DNA of 64,000 bases from Caballeronia cordobensis (GCF_001544575.2 NZ_FCNY02000003.1:434001-498000), one strand, 5' to 3'; counted from the first letter of the stretch, positions 17,218 through 26,560 are shown. Notes: a model not told the origin generated them from the sequence alone. Program-made: numbers and translations.

Positions 17218-18912
17218 CTACATCCCCGAGTAGTTGGGTCCGCCACCGCCCTCCGGCGTGACCCAGACGATATTCTGCGTCGGGTCCTTGATGTCGCAGG
17301 TCTTGCAATGCACGCAGTTTTGCGCGTTGATCTGCAGCCGCTTGGCGCCCTGCGTCTCGTCATCGACGAATTCATAGACGCCCGCCGGACAGTAGCGCGC
17401 CTCGGGACCCGCGTAGCGAGCCAGGTTGACGCTCACCGGCACGCCTGCGTCTTTCAACGTCAGATGCGCGGGCTGATTTTCCTCATGATTGGTATTGCTG
17501 ATGAACACACTGGAAAGACGATCGAAAGTCAGTTTTCCATCCGGCTTGGGATAGACGACCGGCTCGCATTCGCTGGCGCTCTTCAGGTATGCGTGATCGG
17601 GCTTGTCACGACGCAACGTCCAGGGCATACGGCCGCGCAGCACGAGTTGCTCGAAGCCGTTCATCACCGTTCCCGCCACGAGGCCGTACTTGAACCAGTT
17701 CTTGAAGTTGCGGTCCTTCTTCAGTTCCGCATGGAGCCAGCTCTTCCCAAAGGCTTCGGGATAATCCGCAAGCTCGTCGTGCTGGCGGCCCGCCGCCACG
17801 GCCGAGTAGGCGGCTTCGGCCGCCAGCATGCCCGTCTTGATGGCGGCGTGGCTGCCCTTGATGCGGCTGACGTTGAGAAAGCCCGCGTTGCAGCCCACCA
17901 GCGCGCCGCCCGGAAAGACGAACCTGGGCAAGGCATTGATGCCGCTGGCGTTGATCGCGCGCGCCCCGTACGACAAACGCTTCGCCGTGATCTCGCCCTT
18001 GTCGTTCTCGAAGTAGCGGCGAATGTCCGGATGGGTTTTCCAGCGCTGGAATTCCTCGAAAGGACTGAGGTACGGGTTCGTATAGCCGAGACCCGTGACG
18101 AATCCGACAGCGATCCTGTTGCCTTCCAGATGGTAGAGAAACCCTCCGCCATAGGTCTTGTTGTCCATCGGCCAGCCAGCCGTATGCGCGACGAAGCCAG
18201 GCCGATGACGCCCGGGATCGATTTCCCACAATTCCTTGATGCCGATGCCGAAGCTCTGCGGGTCGCGCCTCGCGTCGAGCCCGTAGCGCGCGATGGCCTG
18301 CCTGCCCAGATGTCCGCGCGCGCCTTCGGCAAGGATGGTGTACTTCGCGTGCAGTTCCATGCCGCGCTGAAAGTTCTCCGTTGGCTCGCCATCCTTGCCA
18401 ACGCCCATGTCACCTGTTGCCACGCCCTTGACGGAGCCGTCATCGTTGTAGAGGAGTTCCGCCGCGGCGAAGCCGGGAAAGATTTCCACGCCGAGCGACT
18501 CGGCCTGTTCCGCAAGCCATTTCGTCAGCGCGCCCAGGCTGATGATGTAGTTGCCGTGGTTGTGCGCGAACGGCGGCAGCAGCATGTTGGGCACGCGCAT
18601 CGACGATTTCTGGCCGAGAAACACGTAGGCCTCGTCGGTGACAGGCTGATTCAGCGGCGCGCCCCGCTCTTTCCAGTCCGGGAAGAGTTCGCTCAGCGCT
18701 CGCGGATCCATGATCGCGCCCGAGAGGATGTGCGCGCCGGCCTCGGAACCTTTTTCGAGTACCACGACCGAGATATCACCGCCCTTTTCCGCCGCCAGTT
18801 GCTTGATGCGGATGGCCGTGGCCAGGCCGCCGGGACCGCCGCCCACGATCGCGACGTCATACTCCATGGATTCGCGTGGGCCGTACTGCGCTAGAAGTTC
18901 TTCGCTGTTCAT
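17218..18912 (-). CDS. Electron transfer flavoprotein-ubiquinone oxidoreductase
   Basis: A 564-residue ETF:quinone oxidoreductase, passing electrons from reduced ETF to ubiquinone at the membrane. The FAD-binding motif VGGGPGGLATAIRI is near residue 23. The C-terminal 4Fe-4S ferredoxin domain has CPAGVYEF and NCVHCKTCDIKDPTQNI. The ribosome-site region and start at 18912 fit the family (MNSEELLAQYGPRESMEYDVAIVGGG region). It is the last gene of the ACAD-etfBA-hydratase-transferase-lyase operon, 18 bases after the CitE gene. The operon therefore carries its complete electron path from acyl-CoA to quinone, which is unusual. Confidence 0.97.
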   Translation of the reverse strand: MNSEELLAQYGPRESMEYDVAIVGGGPGGLATAIRIKQLAAEKGGDISVVVLEKGSEAGAHILSGAIMDPRALSELFPDWKERGAPLNQPVTDEAYVFLGQKSSMRVPNMLLPPFAHNHGNYIISLGALTKWLAEQAESLGVEIFPGFAAAELLYNDDGSVKGVATGDMGVGKDGEPTENFQRGMELHAKYTILAEGARGHLGRQAIARYGLDARRDPQSFGIGIKELWEIDPGRHRPGFVAHTAGWPMDNKTYGGGFLYHLEGNRIAVGFVTGLGYTNPYLSPFEEFQRWKTHPDIRRYFENDKGEITAKRLSYGARAINASGINALPRFVFPGGALVGCNAGFLNVSRIKGSHAAIKTGMLAAEAAYSAVAAGRQHDELADYPEAFGKSWLHAELKKDRNFKNWFKYGLVAGTVMNGFEQLVLRGRMPWTLRRDKPDHAYLKSASECEPVVYPKPDGKLTFDRLSSVFISNTNHEENQPAHLTLKDAGVPVSVNLARYAGPEARYCPAGVYEFVDDETQGAKRLQINAQNCVHCKTCDIKDPTQNIVWVTPEGGGGPNYSGM

Positions 18913-18930
18913 CGTGCCAGGTCTATGACT

Positions 18931-19782
18931 TTAGTTGCGTGCTGCGGCAATCGCTTCTGCTGCGCGTATCACGGGCAAATCGATCATCCGTCCGTCCAGC
19001 GAGAAGGCTTCTCCGCCGCGCTTCGCGGCCTCTTCGAGCACGCGCTGCGCCCAGGCCCGCTCGGCCTCGGAATACCCCAGCGCCTCGTTCACGCCGGCTA
19101 CCTGAGCCGGATGGATGCACAGCTTTCCGCCGAAGCCGAAGGCCCGTGCACGCCCGGCATCCGCCGTCAGACGGCCGGTGTCGCCCGTGTCGGTCGTCAC
19201 GCCGTCGATGGGAGCCGGCAAGCCGGCGCGACGCGACGCGGCGACGAGCGCGTTGCGCGCGAAGGCGAGTTCCGGTTCCTCCGACGAGGCGTGCATGCCG
19301 AGATCGAGCTGAAAATCCAGATGACCGAAGGCGAGACGCGCGACGTGCGGCTCGTGCGCGAGCGCATCGGCGGCATCGAGTCCGCGTAGCGATTCGATCA
19401 GCGCCACGACGCACGCCGCCTCGCCGAGCTCGTTCGCTACGCCTCGCAGTGCGACCGGATCTTCCGACTTGGGCAGCATGACGGCCACGCCCTGCCCGAC
19501 CCAGTCGCGCAGCAGCGCGATATCGGCATCGTGCCAGGGGGTGCCTGTGGCGTTCACCCGTACCACGGTGCGGGCCAGTTGCGCGGGAGCGAGCTGCGGA
19601 AGGTGCTGCACGAGATGCGCGCGCGCGCTGTCCTTGCTGTCCTCGGCCACGGCGTCTTCGAGATCGACGATGATGCAGTCGGCGCCCGAATCGAGCGCCT
19701 TGGCAAAGCGCTCGGGCCGGGTGGCGGGCACGAACAGCAGGCTGCGCGCATGGCGCACGGCAGATGCGATGGTTGCGCCCAT
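18931..19782 (-). CDS. CitE-type acyl-CoA lyase (citramalyl-CoA lyase-like)
   Basis: A 283-residue HpcH/HpaI-CitE TIM barrel. It shows RSLLFVPATRPERFAKAL, the metal-site motif IIVDLEDAV and the substrate loop with LCIHPAQV near the C-terminus. Family members split malyl-, citramalyl- or beta-methylmalyl-CoA. The neighbours are a family III CoA-transferase (3-base gap) and a fused MaoC-type hydratase, the same trio as Ict-Ich-Ccl of itaconate degradation. Inference: it cleaves (S)-citramalyl-CoA to acetyl-CoA and pyruvate. A malyl-CoA-type lyase is the alternative. Confidence 0.92.
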   Translation of the reverse strand: MGATIASAVRHARSLLFVPATRPERFAKALDSGADCIIVDLEDAVAEDSKDSARAHLVQHLPQLAPAQLARTVVRVNATGTPWHDADIALLRDWVGQGVAVMLPKSEDPVALRGVANELGEAACVVALIESLRGLDAADALAHEPHVARLAFGHLDFQLDLGMHASSEEPELAFARNALVAASRRAGLPAPIDGVTTDTGDTGRLTADAGRARAFGFGGKLCIHPAQVAGVNEALGYSEAERAWAQRVLEEAAKRGGEAFSLDGRMIDLPVIRAAEAIAAARN

Positions 19783-19785
19783 GTC

Positions 19786-20982
19786 TCAGATCACTCCGTC
19801 GGTTTGCAGTTGGCGGATCTCGGCGTCCGAGCGGCCCAGTTCGCGCAGTATCTGTTCGCTATGCTCGCCCAGCGCGGGCACCGCATCCATGCGGGCATCG
19901 AAGCTATCGACGGTCGCGGGCGGCAGCAGCGCCTGCAATGGGCCCGCTGGCGAATCGATGGAACGGAAACGCTGACGCGCATGCAGTTGCGGATGCGTCC
20001 ACAGATCACCCACCTGATTGACGGCGGCGTTCGCGATCCGGGCCTGGTCCAGGCGGGCGATCACGTCCTCGGCGGTGATGCCTGAAAAGCACGCTTCGAT
20101 GACTTCCTTCAGGACCGCGCGATTCTCCACGCGACGCACATTGGCGTCGAAGCGCGGATCGGCCGCGAGTTCAGGGCGTTGCAGCACGATGTCGCAAAAG
20201 ACTTTCCACTCGCGCTCGTTTTGCAGGCCGAGCATGACCACCTTGCCATCGCCCGCCTTGAACGGGCCGTACGGATAGATCGTGGCGTGCGCCGCGCCAT
20301 TGCGCCCCGGCGCCTGTTGGCCGTCGTAGGCGTAATACATGGGAAAGCCCATCCACTCGCCCAACGCTTCGAGCATCGAGACTTCCACATGCGAGCCGGT
20401 GCCCGCGAGGTTGCGTTGCAGCAGCGCGCTCAGAATGCCCGTATAGGCGTACATGCCGGCGGCGATATCGGCGATCGAGTTGCCGGCCTTGCTGGGCTCG
20501 TCGGGCGTGCCGGTGACGGAGAGAAACCCCGCCTCGCTCTGGATCAGCAGATCGTAGGCCTTCTTGTCGCGATAGGGGCCGTCATCGCCGTAGCCGGAGA
20601 TGTCGCACACGATCAGCCGAGGGTATTTCGCATGCAGCGTGTCCCACGAGAGGCCCATGCGAGCGGCCGCACCGGGCGCCAGATTCTGCACCAGGACGTC
20701 GGCCTGGGCGATCAGTTCGGCCAGCACTTCTTGCGCGGCGGGCTGCTTCAGGTCGAGCGTGAGGCTCTCCTTGGAGCGATTCGTCCAGACGAAGTGCGAG
20801 GCCAGGCCGCGCGTGCGATGGTCATAGGCACGCGCGAAATCGCCGGTGCCCGGACGCTCCACCTTGATGACGCGCGCGCCCAGATCAGCGAGCTGACGTG
20901 TGCAGAACGGCGCGGCGATCGCATGTTCCAGCGTAATGACGGTCAGGCCGCTGAGCGGCCCTGGGCGGAGGGATTCCGACAT
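19786..20982 (-). CDS. CaiB/BaiF family III CoA-transferase (itaconate CoA-transferase-like)
   Basis: A 398-residue family III transferase. LADLGARVIKVERPGTGDFAR, NRSKESLTLDLKQ and the catalytic Asp144 in KKAYDLLIQSEAG are present. The start at 20982 begins the standard N-terminus; the frame extends to 21057 but overlaps the hydratase gene. It would activate a dicarboxylate using succinyl-CoA or a similar donor. Its position between a hydratase and a CitE lyase suggests itaconate, mesaconate or methylsuccinate as acceptor. Itaconate is favoured by resemblance to the P. aeruginosa operon; methylsuccinate is favoured by the acyl-CoA dehydrogenase and ETF genes in the same operon. Confidence 0.93.
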   Translation of the reverse strand: MSESLRPGPLSGLTVITLEHAIAAPFCTRQLADLGARVIKVERPGTGDFARAYDHRTRGLASHFVWTNRSKESLTLDLKQPAAQEVLAELIAQADVLVQNLAPGAAARMGLSWDTLHAKYPRLIVCDISGYGDDGPYRDKKAYDLLIQSEAGFLSVTGTPDEPSKAGNSIADIAAGMYAYTGILSALLQRNLAGTGSHVEVSMLEALGEWMGFPMYYAYDGQQAPGRNGAAHATIYPYGPFKAGDGKVVMLGLQNEREWKVFCDIVLQRPELAADPRFDANVRRVENRAVLKEVIEACFSGITAEDVIARLDQARIANAAVNQVGDLWTHPQLHARQRFRSIDSPAGPLQALLPPATVDSFDARMDAVPALGEHSEQILRELGRSDAEIRQLQTDGVI

Positions 20983-20999
20983 GGCGTGTCTCGTCTCGG

Positions 21000-21848
21000 T
21001 TATTCGATTTGCGCGCTGGCCAGCATGGCCAGCTGGCCTTGAGCACCGCGCGCCCACAAACGCGCTGTGCCGCCTTCGAGCTTGCCGTTGACGCTGAACG
21101 GCGCGATGTCGAACACCGGGCTGACGGCCTTGAATTCGAAGCTGCGTATCGCTTTTTCCGGATGCGCGCGGCGCAGCGCTTCCATGAGCAACGTCGCGAT
21201 CAGCGGTCCGTGCACCACGAGGCCGGGATAGCCCTCCTCCTCGATGGCATACGGACGGTCGTAGTGGATGCGGTGACCGTTGAAGGTCAGCGCCGAGTAG
21301 CGCATCAGCAGCACGGGATCGGGCGAGATCGTCTGCCCGAATTGCTCGTCGACGGGCGCGGGCGCCGGTTCGGGCGCGGCCGCCCCCGGAGCCGGTGCGT
21401 CACGGTAGACGATGTCCTGCTCTTCGCGGATGGCGACGCCCTCTGCATCGGAAATCTCGTGCAGCACGGTTACGAACACCAGATGGCCGCTGCGCCCGGA
21501 CTTGCTCTGAATGCGCTTGATCGTCGAGACACGGCGGACCGGCGCGCTCACGGAAAGCGCGCGCAGGAACTGCAGACGTCCTCCGGCCCACATGCGCCGC
21601 GGCAGCGTGACGGGCGGCAGAAAGCCGCCGCGCCTCGGATGGCCGTCCGTGCCGATATTGGACTGGCGCTCGCCCGGCAGGAAGTACAGCCAGTGCCACA
21701 GCGGCGGCAGCGTCCTGGGCAGCGACGAGGCATCGGGGTAGTCGAGCGTCGCCTGCATGAGACGAATGGGTGCCGGCGTGATCGTGTCCGCGCTTTCGTC
21801 GCTGCGGCCGACCCAGGCATCGAAGGATTCAGGGGATTCGGAATTCAT
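21000..21848 (-). CDS. MaoC-type hydratase, itaconyl-CoA/mesaconyl-C4-CoA hydratase-like
   Basis: A 282-residue two-domain hot-dog protein. The N-terminal part (about 1-130) is a FAS1-like dehydratase domain with the LPPLWHWLYFLP segment typical of mesaconyl-C4-CoA hydratase and Ich. The C-terminal part has the hydratase-like YSALTFNGHRIHYDRPYA with His, then YPGLVVHGPLIATLL. Start 21848 is preceded by GGAG; a longer frame to 21902 overlaps etfA. It should hydrate itaconyl-CoA or mesaconyl-C4-CoA to citramalyl-CoA for the lyase encoded downstream. Confidence 0.9.
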   Translation of the reverse strand: MNSESPESFDAWVGRSDESADTITPAPIRLMQATLDYPDASSLPRTLPPLWHWLYFLPGERQSNIGTDGHPRRGGFLPPVTLPRRMWAGGRLQFLRALSVSAPVRRVSTIKRIQSKSGRSGHLVFVTVLHEISDAEGVAIREEQDIVYRDAPAPGAAAPEPAPAPVDEQFGQTISPDPVLLMRYSALTFNGHRIHYDRPYAIEEEGYPGLVVHGPLIATLLMEALRRAHPEKAIRSFEFKAVSPVFDIAPFSVNGKLEGGTARLWARGAQGQLAMLASAQIE

Positions 21849-21885
21849 GCGGCCGTGCGCTCCATCGCGTTGTTCGTATGATGCA

Positions 21886-22830
21886 TCACAAGGTCTGGGC
21901 AAGCTCGGGCACGGCCTGGAACAGGTCGGCTTCGAGACCGTAGTCGGCCACGCTGAAGATCGGCGCCTCGGGGTCCTTGTTGATCGCCACGATCACCTTC
22001 GAGTCCTTCATGCCGGCCAGATGCTGGATCGCCCCCGAGATGCCGACCGCGACGTACAGTTGCGGCGCGACGATCTTGCCCGTCTGACCGACCTGATAGT
22101 CGTTCGGTACGTAGCCAGCATCGACCGCGGCACGCGAGGCGCCGAGCGCCGCGTTCAGCTTGTCCGCCAGCGGCTCCAGCACCTTCGTGTAGTTTTCGCC
22201 GCTGCCAAGGCCACGGCCGCCCGAGACGATGATCGCCGCGCCCGTCAGTTCCGGACGGTCCAGCTTCGTCACTTCGCGGCTGACGAACTGCGAGAGGCCG
22301 CTGTCCGCCGCCGCTTCCACCTTCTCGATAGAAGCGCCGCCGCCTTCGGCCGCCACCGCATCGAAACCGGTGGTCCGTACCGTGATCACCTTGACGGGGT
22401 CACCCGACTGCACCGTTGCAATCGCATTGCCCGCGTAGACCGGACGTTCGAAAGTGTCCGGCGATGCCACGGCCGTGATGTCCGAGATTTGCGCCACATC
22501 CAGCTTCGCCGCGATACGAGGCGCCACGTTCTTGCCCGCCGCCGTGGCCGGCGCGAGGATATGCGAGTAGTTCGACGCAGCATTCCGCACGAGCGCCAGG
22601 ACCGTCGCCTCGACGTTTTCAGCGAGGCCCGCTGCGAGCTGCGGCGCATCGGCCAGCAGCACCTTCGCCACGCCCGCGATCCGCGCCGCGGCGTCGGCCG
22701 CTCCCTGCGCGTCGTGTCCCGCGATCAGCACATGCACGTCGCCGCCGATCTTCTGCGCGGCGGCCACGGTGTTCAGGGTGGCGGCCTTGACGGTCGCATT
22801 GTCGTGTTCAGCAATAACCAGAATCGTCAT
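21886..22830 (-). CDS. etfA: Electron transfer flavoprotein alpha subunit (copy 2)
   Basis: A 314-residue ETF alpha subunit, with the same FAD-binding landmarks as copy 1 ([43 protein letters not shown]). It carries an extra VRNAAS-type insertion of four residues near 80 relative to the copy at 11285. It lies 18 bases after etfB copy 2 within the ACAD-to-ETF:QO operon and is expected to serve the acyl-CoA dehydrogenase at 23620. Confidence 0.97.
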   Translation of the reverse strand: MTILVIAEHDNATVKAATLNTVAAAQKIGGDVHVLIAGHDAQGAADAAARIAGVAKVLLADAPQLAAGLAENVEATVLALVRNAASNYSHILAPATAAGKNVAPRIAAKLDVAQISDITAVASPDTFERPVYAGNAIATVQSGDPVKVITVRTTGFDAVAAEGGGASIEKVEAAADSGLSQFVSREVTKLDRPELTGAAIIVSGGRGLGSGENYTKVLEPLADKLNAALGASRAAVDAGYVPNDYQVGQTGKIVAPQLYVAVGISGAIQHLAGMKDSKVIVAINKDPEAPIFSVADYGLEADLFQAVPELAQTL

Positions 22831-22848
22831 GTCCGTAATCTCCCCCGA

Positions 22849-23598
22849 TCAGATAACCTTGGCTTCCGTTTTCAACTTCTCGACCAGCGCTTTCACGTCC
22901 GGCACTTTCACGCCCGCGCTGCGCTTCGGGGGCTCGGCGACCTTCAGGGTTTTCAGGCGCGGCGCGACATCGACGCCGAGGTCCGCGGGCTTGACCGTCT
23001 CCAGCGGCTTCTTCTTGGCCTTCATGATGCTCGGCAGCGTGACGTAGCGCGGCTCGTTCAGGCGCAGATCGGTCGTGATCACGGCAGGCAGCGTGAGCGA
23101 CAGCGTTTCCGCACCGCCGTCCACTTCGCGGGCCACCGTGGCCTTGCCCTCACTGATCGCGACTTTCGACGCAAATGTCGCCTGCGGCAGATTGGCCAGC
23201 GCCGCGAGCATCTGGCCGGTCTGATTCGAATCATCGTCGATGGCCTGCTTGCCCAGGATGATCAATTGCGGCTGCTCCTTGTCCACGAGTGCCTTGAGCA
23301 CCTTCGCCACGCCGAGCGGTTCGACGCCGTCGCCCGCCTCGACGAGAATCGCGCGATCCGCGCCGATGGCCAGCGCCGTGCGCAGCGTCTCCTGCGCCTG
23401 CGCCACACCGACCGACACCGCGACGACTTCGGTCGCCACGCCCGCCTCTTTCAGACGCACGGCTTCCTCGACGGCGATTTCGTCGAACGGATTCATGCTC
23501 ATTTTGACGTTGGCAAGGTCCACGCCCGTGCCGTCGCTCCTGACCCGGACCTTGACGTTGAAGTCCACCACACGCTTGACCGGTACGAAAATCTTCAT
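22849..23598 (-). CDS. etfB: Electron transfer flavoprotein beta subunit (copy 2)
   Basis: A 249-residue ETF beta subunit, the same length as copy 1 and very similar throughout ([34 protein letters not shown]). Start 23598 matches copy 1 and the family; a frame three codons longer exists. The acyl-CoA dehydrogenase gene ends 21 bases upstream. Near identity of the two EtfB chains over long stretches suggests a recent duplication or gene conversion within this locus. Confidence 0.97.
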   Translation of the reverse strand: MKIFVPVKRVVDFNVKVRVRSDGTGVDLANVKMSMNPFDEIAVEEAVRLKEAGVATEVVAVSVGVAQAQETLRTALAIGADRAILVEAGDGVEPLGVAKVLKALVDKEQPQLIILGKQAIDDDSNQTGQMLAALANLPQATFASKVAISEGKATVAREVDGGAETLSLTLPAVITTDLRLNEPRYVTLPSIMKAKKKPLETVKPADLGVDVAPRLKTLKVAEPPKRSAGVKVPDVKALVEKLKTEAKVI

Positions 23599-23619
23599 GA
23601 TGCGCAATCCTTCATTCGA

Positions 23620-24792
23620 TCAGTAGGAACGGGGCAGTTGCAGCACGTGCTCGGCCACGTGTCCGAGAATCATGTTGGTGGAAATGGGCGCGACCTGATA
23701 CAGGCGCGTTTCGCGGAACTTGCGCTCGACGTCGTATTCGCACGCAAAGCCAAAGCCGCCATGTGTCTGCAGGCAGGCGTTGGCCGCTTCCCAGCTGGCC
23801 TTGGCCGCCAGATACTTGGCCATGTTGGCCTCCACGCCCGCATTCTGGCGGGCATCGATTTTTTCGCAGGCGCGCCAGCGCATCAGATTGGCGGCCTCCA
23901 GTTCGATGTACGACTCGGCCAGCGGGAACTGAATGCCCTGGTTTTGCCCGATCGGGCGGCCGAATACCTTGCGCTCGCTGGCATAGTCGCGCGCCTTCTC
24001 CAGGAACCAGTAACCATCGCCGATGCACTCGGCGGCGATCAGCGTGCGCTCGGCGTTGAGGCCGTCGAAGATCACCTTCAGCCCCTTGCCCTCGGTGCCC
24101 AGCAGCGCGTCCTCGGGCAGTTCCAGGTTGTCGAAGAAGAGTTCGTTGGTCTCATGATTGACCATGTTGAGAATGGGCCGCACCGTGAGGCCATTGCCGA
24201 TAGCCTTGCTCAGCTCGACGATGAAACACGAGAGTCCGTCGCTCTTCTTCTGCACCTGGTCGATCGGCGTGGTGCGCGCGAGCAGGATCAGCAGGTCGCT
24301 GTGCTGCACGCGCGAGATCCAGACTTTCTGGCCGTTGATGACCCAGCGCCCGTCACGCTTCACGGCCGTGGTCTTGAGCTTCGTGGTGTCGCTGCCCGTG
24401 GTGGGCTCGGTGACGCCCATCGATTGCACGCGCAACTCGCCCGCGGCGATGCGCGGCAGATAGCGCTGCTTCTGCGCCTCGGTGCCGCTGAACACGATGG
24501 TGTTCATCACGTACATCTGTCCGTGGCAGGCACCGGAGTTGCCGCCCGAGCGATTGATCTCTTCCATGATGACCGAGGCTTCGGCCATCGAGAGACCCGG
24601 GCCGTCATAGTCCTGCGGAATCAGTGCCGCCAGCCAGCCGGCTTTGGTGAGCGCGTTGACGAACTCTTCGGGATAGCCGCGCGCCTCGTCGATCTTGCGG
24701 TGGTACTCGGCCGGGAACTGATTGCACAGATCGCGCACGGCATCGCGAATTTCCTGGTACGGGCCGGGGGCAGAAAAAATGGAGGCGCTCAT
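23620..24792 (-). CDS. Acyl-CoA dehydrogenase
   Basis: A 390-residue acyl-CoA dehydrogenase. The FAD/substrate loop is GVTEPTTGSDTTKLKT, then WVINGQKVWIS. No Glu at the MCAD position (YQVAPIST); Glu248 in GLNAERT occupies the isovaleryl-CoA dehydrogenase position. It is the first gene of the operon running down to 17218, with a LysR-type inverted repeat in its upstream region. An acyl-CoA dehydrogenase of unknown function also occurs in the P. aeruginosa itaconate operon. With dedicated ETF genes, oxidation of methylsuccinyl-CoA or a related acyl-CoA is a reasonable guess. Confidence 0.95.
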   Translation of the reverse strand: MSASIFSAPGPYQEIRDAVRDLCNQFPAEYHRKIDEARGYPEEFVNALTKAGWLAALIPQDYDGPGLSMAEASVIMEEINRSGGNSGACHGQMYVMNTIVFSGTEAQKQRYLPRIAAGELRVQSMGVTEPTTGSDTTKLKTTAVKRDGRWVINGQKVWISRVQHSDLLILLARTTPIDQVQKKSDGLSCFIVELSKAIGNGLTVRPILNMVNHETNELFFDNLELPEDALLGTEGKGLKVIFDGLNAERTLIAAECIGDGYWFLEKARDYASERKVFGRPIGQNQGIQFPLAESYIELEAANLMRWRACEKIDARQNAGVEANMAKYLAAKASWEAANACLQTHGGFGFACEYDVERKFRETRLYQVAPISTNMILGHVAEHVLQLPRSY

Positions 24793-24823
24793 GAATCAGG
24801 TCCGGTAAGTGACTTGGGTTGCA

Positions 24824-24842
24824 CCATCATAAGTTTTGATGG
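24824..24842. promoter_or_regulatory. LysR-type operator between ACAD operon and divergent LysR gene
   Basis: CCATCA and TGATGG form a 6-bp inverted repeat with a 7-base AT-rich spacer, in the 111-base divergent intergenic region. It contains a T-N11-A core. It lies 32 bases from the operon start and 62 bases from the regulator start, as expected for a site used by the product of 24904-25833. Confidence 0.6.
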
Positions 24843-24903
24843 ATATTTGAAAAAATAGAATTTCCTGATCGATTCATCATTTTTCGGTATCGAGCTATTC
24901 GCC

Positions 24904-25833
24904 ATGGACCTCAAGCAACTGCGCGCCTTCGTCACCGTGGCCGAAACGGGGAACGTCACGCGCGCTTCCAGTCTCCTGAATCTCGTGCAGCCCGCCGTGT
25001 CGCGCCAGTTGCGGCTGCTGGAGGAAGACATGGGCACGGAGCTGTTCGACCGTAGCCGCCACGGCATGCAGCTCACGGCTTCAGGGAAGACCATGCTCGA
25101 ATACGCGCGCCGTATCCTCAATGAAGTGGCGCGCGCCAAGGCCGAGATTCAGCCGACCGAAGGGCCGGTCTCGGGCATCGTGAGCATCGGTCTGCTGGCG
25201 AGCACATCGGATCTTCTCGCCACCATGCTGGCGGGCGAGGTCGCGCGGCGCTATCCGCATATCCGCCTGCGCCTGACCATCGGGTACGCGGGGCACTTGC
25301 AGGACTGGCTCGAAGCCGGCGATATCGATGCCGCTCTCCTCTATGGGCAGAAGGAAACGCCCGCGCTGCATGTGAAGGCCTTGCTGGAGGAAAGCCTGTG
25401 GGTGGTGGCTGCACCGTCCGCGCAGCTCTCGCGCAAGCGGCCGATGGCGCTGTCGCGCGTGGCGCGGGAGTCGTTCATCCTGCCCGCCGCGCCACAGGGT
25501 CTGCGCGCGGTGATCGAACACGCCGCGGCCGAAGCCGGCGTGACGCTGCGCGTGTTTGCCGAAACCAATGCGCTGAGCGTGCAGAAAGAGCTCGTTGCGC
25601 AAGGTCACGGATGGACGATTCTTCCCGCCGTCGGGGTCACGGACGAAGTGGAGCGAGGCCTGCTGTCTGCGGCTCCGTTGGCATCGCCTGGGCTCAAGCG
25701 CACGATCGTGCTCGCCGCGCCCAGCAGCCGGCAGGCCACGGCGCCCGTGCGCTGCGTCGTCGGGGCGCTGCTGGACTGCGTCAGGACCACATTCGACGAT
25801 GGCCGCTGGCCCGACGCACGCTGGCTCGGTTAA
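24904..25833 (+). CDS. LysR-family transcriptional regulator
   Basis: A 309-residue LysR protein. The HTH region is classic: MDLKQLRAFVTVAETGNVTRAS, NLVQPAVSRQLRLLEEDMG, TELFDRSRHGMQLT. The rest is a CbnR/NAC-like effector domain. It is divergent from the ACAD-etfBA-hydratase-lyase operon with a probable operator between them, so it likely controls that operon in response to its acid or CoA intermediate. The P. aeruginosa itaconate operon is also next to a LysR gene, a parallel rather than proof. Confidence 0.95.
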   Translation: MDLKQLRAFVTVAETGNVTRASSLLNLVQPAVSRQLRLLEEDMGTELFDRSRHGMQLTASGKTMLEYARRILNEVARAKAEIQPTEGPVSGIVSIGLLASTSDLLATMLAGEVARRYPHIRLRLTIGYAGHLQDWLEAGDIDAALLYGQKETPALHVKALLEESLWVVAAPSAQLSRKRPMALSRVARESFILPAAPQGLRAVIEHAAAEAGVTLRVFAETNALSVQKELVAQGHGWTILPAVGVTDEVERGLLSAAPLASPGLKRTIVLAAPSSRQATAPVRCVVGALLDCVRTTFDDGRWPDARWLG

Positions 25834-25873
25834 ACCGGGGCGATGTCAAACCGTTCTCGCCCGCTGGCTTCGC

Positions 25874-26560
25874 TCAGGCGAAGCGCGCCAGATCGTCCAC
25901 GCCCGCACGCGTGGTGCGGAAGCGGTTCACGGGGTGCTCCGGCTCCGCATAGCCGAACGAGATGCCGCAAATCATGTGCTGCGTATCGGGAATCCCGAAG
26001 TAGCCGCGCACGAAATGCGCGTGACGGGCCAGCGCCCCTTGCGGCGTGGTGGCCACGCCATGCGCGTAGGCCGCCAGCAGGAACGAGGAGATGAAACCGC
26101 CGGCGTCCACGAGCGCATACGGTCCGAGCTCGGCCGGCGCCGTGACGATCGCCACGTGCGGCGCATCGAACATGCGGTAATTGCGGAATGCCTGCTCGGC
26201 GCTGCGCTCATTGTCTTTCGGACCGATACCCAGCGACGAATACAGTGCAATCCCCGCACCGCGCCGGCGATCGCCATAAATGCCCCGGTAGCCGGGCGGA
26301 AACGGCAGATCGGACTCGGGTTCCGGCTGGCTCTGAGCGCGCTGCATCAGCGCATTGCGAAAGCGCTCCGTGCTCTCCGGCGTTTCCGTGATGACCAGTT
26401 GCCACGGCTGCACGTTGCACCACGACGCCGAGCGGCTCGCCATGCTAACGATACTGCGGATCAGCCCGGCGTCCAGCGCCTTGTTCTGATAGGCGCGACA
26501 GGTGGAACGACCGGTCGTCAGGCGATCGAGCGCGGAGAGATCGAAAGTATGCGATGTCAT
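25874..26560 (-). CDS. Nitroreductase family FMN oxidoreductase
   Basis: A 228-residue nitroreductase-fold protein. RSTCRAYQNKAL provides the N-terminal FMN-phosphate contacts, then SWCNVQPWQLVITE, GGFISSFLLAAYAHGVATTPQGALA and the C-terminal FGYAEPEHPVNRFRTTR. Such enzymes reduce nitro groups, quinones or enones with NAD(P)H. It is the last gene of the second CitE operon (46 bases after the racemase-type gene) and convergent with LysR. Start 26560 is chosen at the family N-terminus; an upstream extension overlaps the neighbouring gene. Confidence 0.92.
   Translation of the reverse strand: MTSHTFDLSALDRLTTGRSTCRAYQNKALDAGLIRSIVSMASRSASWCNVQPWQLVITETPESTERFRNALMQRAQSQPEPESDLPFPPGYRGIYGDRRRGAGIALYSSLGIGPKDNERSAEQAFRNYRMFDAPHVAIVTAPAELGPYALVDAGGFISSFLLAAYAHGVATTPQGALARHAHFVRGYFGIPDTQHMICGISFGYAEPEHPVNRFRTTRAGVDDLARFA

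Noticed and set aside
17158..17218. GATCGGGG and CCCCGATC arms as a terminator between convergent genes
   Set aside because: The loop would be about 45 bases, far longer than an intrinsic terminator; the match may be chance.
21757..24858. A 1033-residue open frame on the plus strand
   Set aside because: It runs antisense across the well-supported etfA, etfB and acyl-CoA dehydrogenase genes, has an Arg/His/Asp-rich composition typical of GC-rich antisense frames, and matches no domain.
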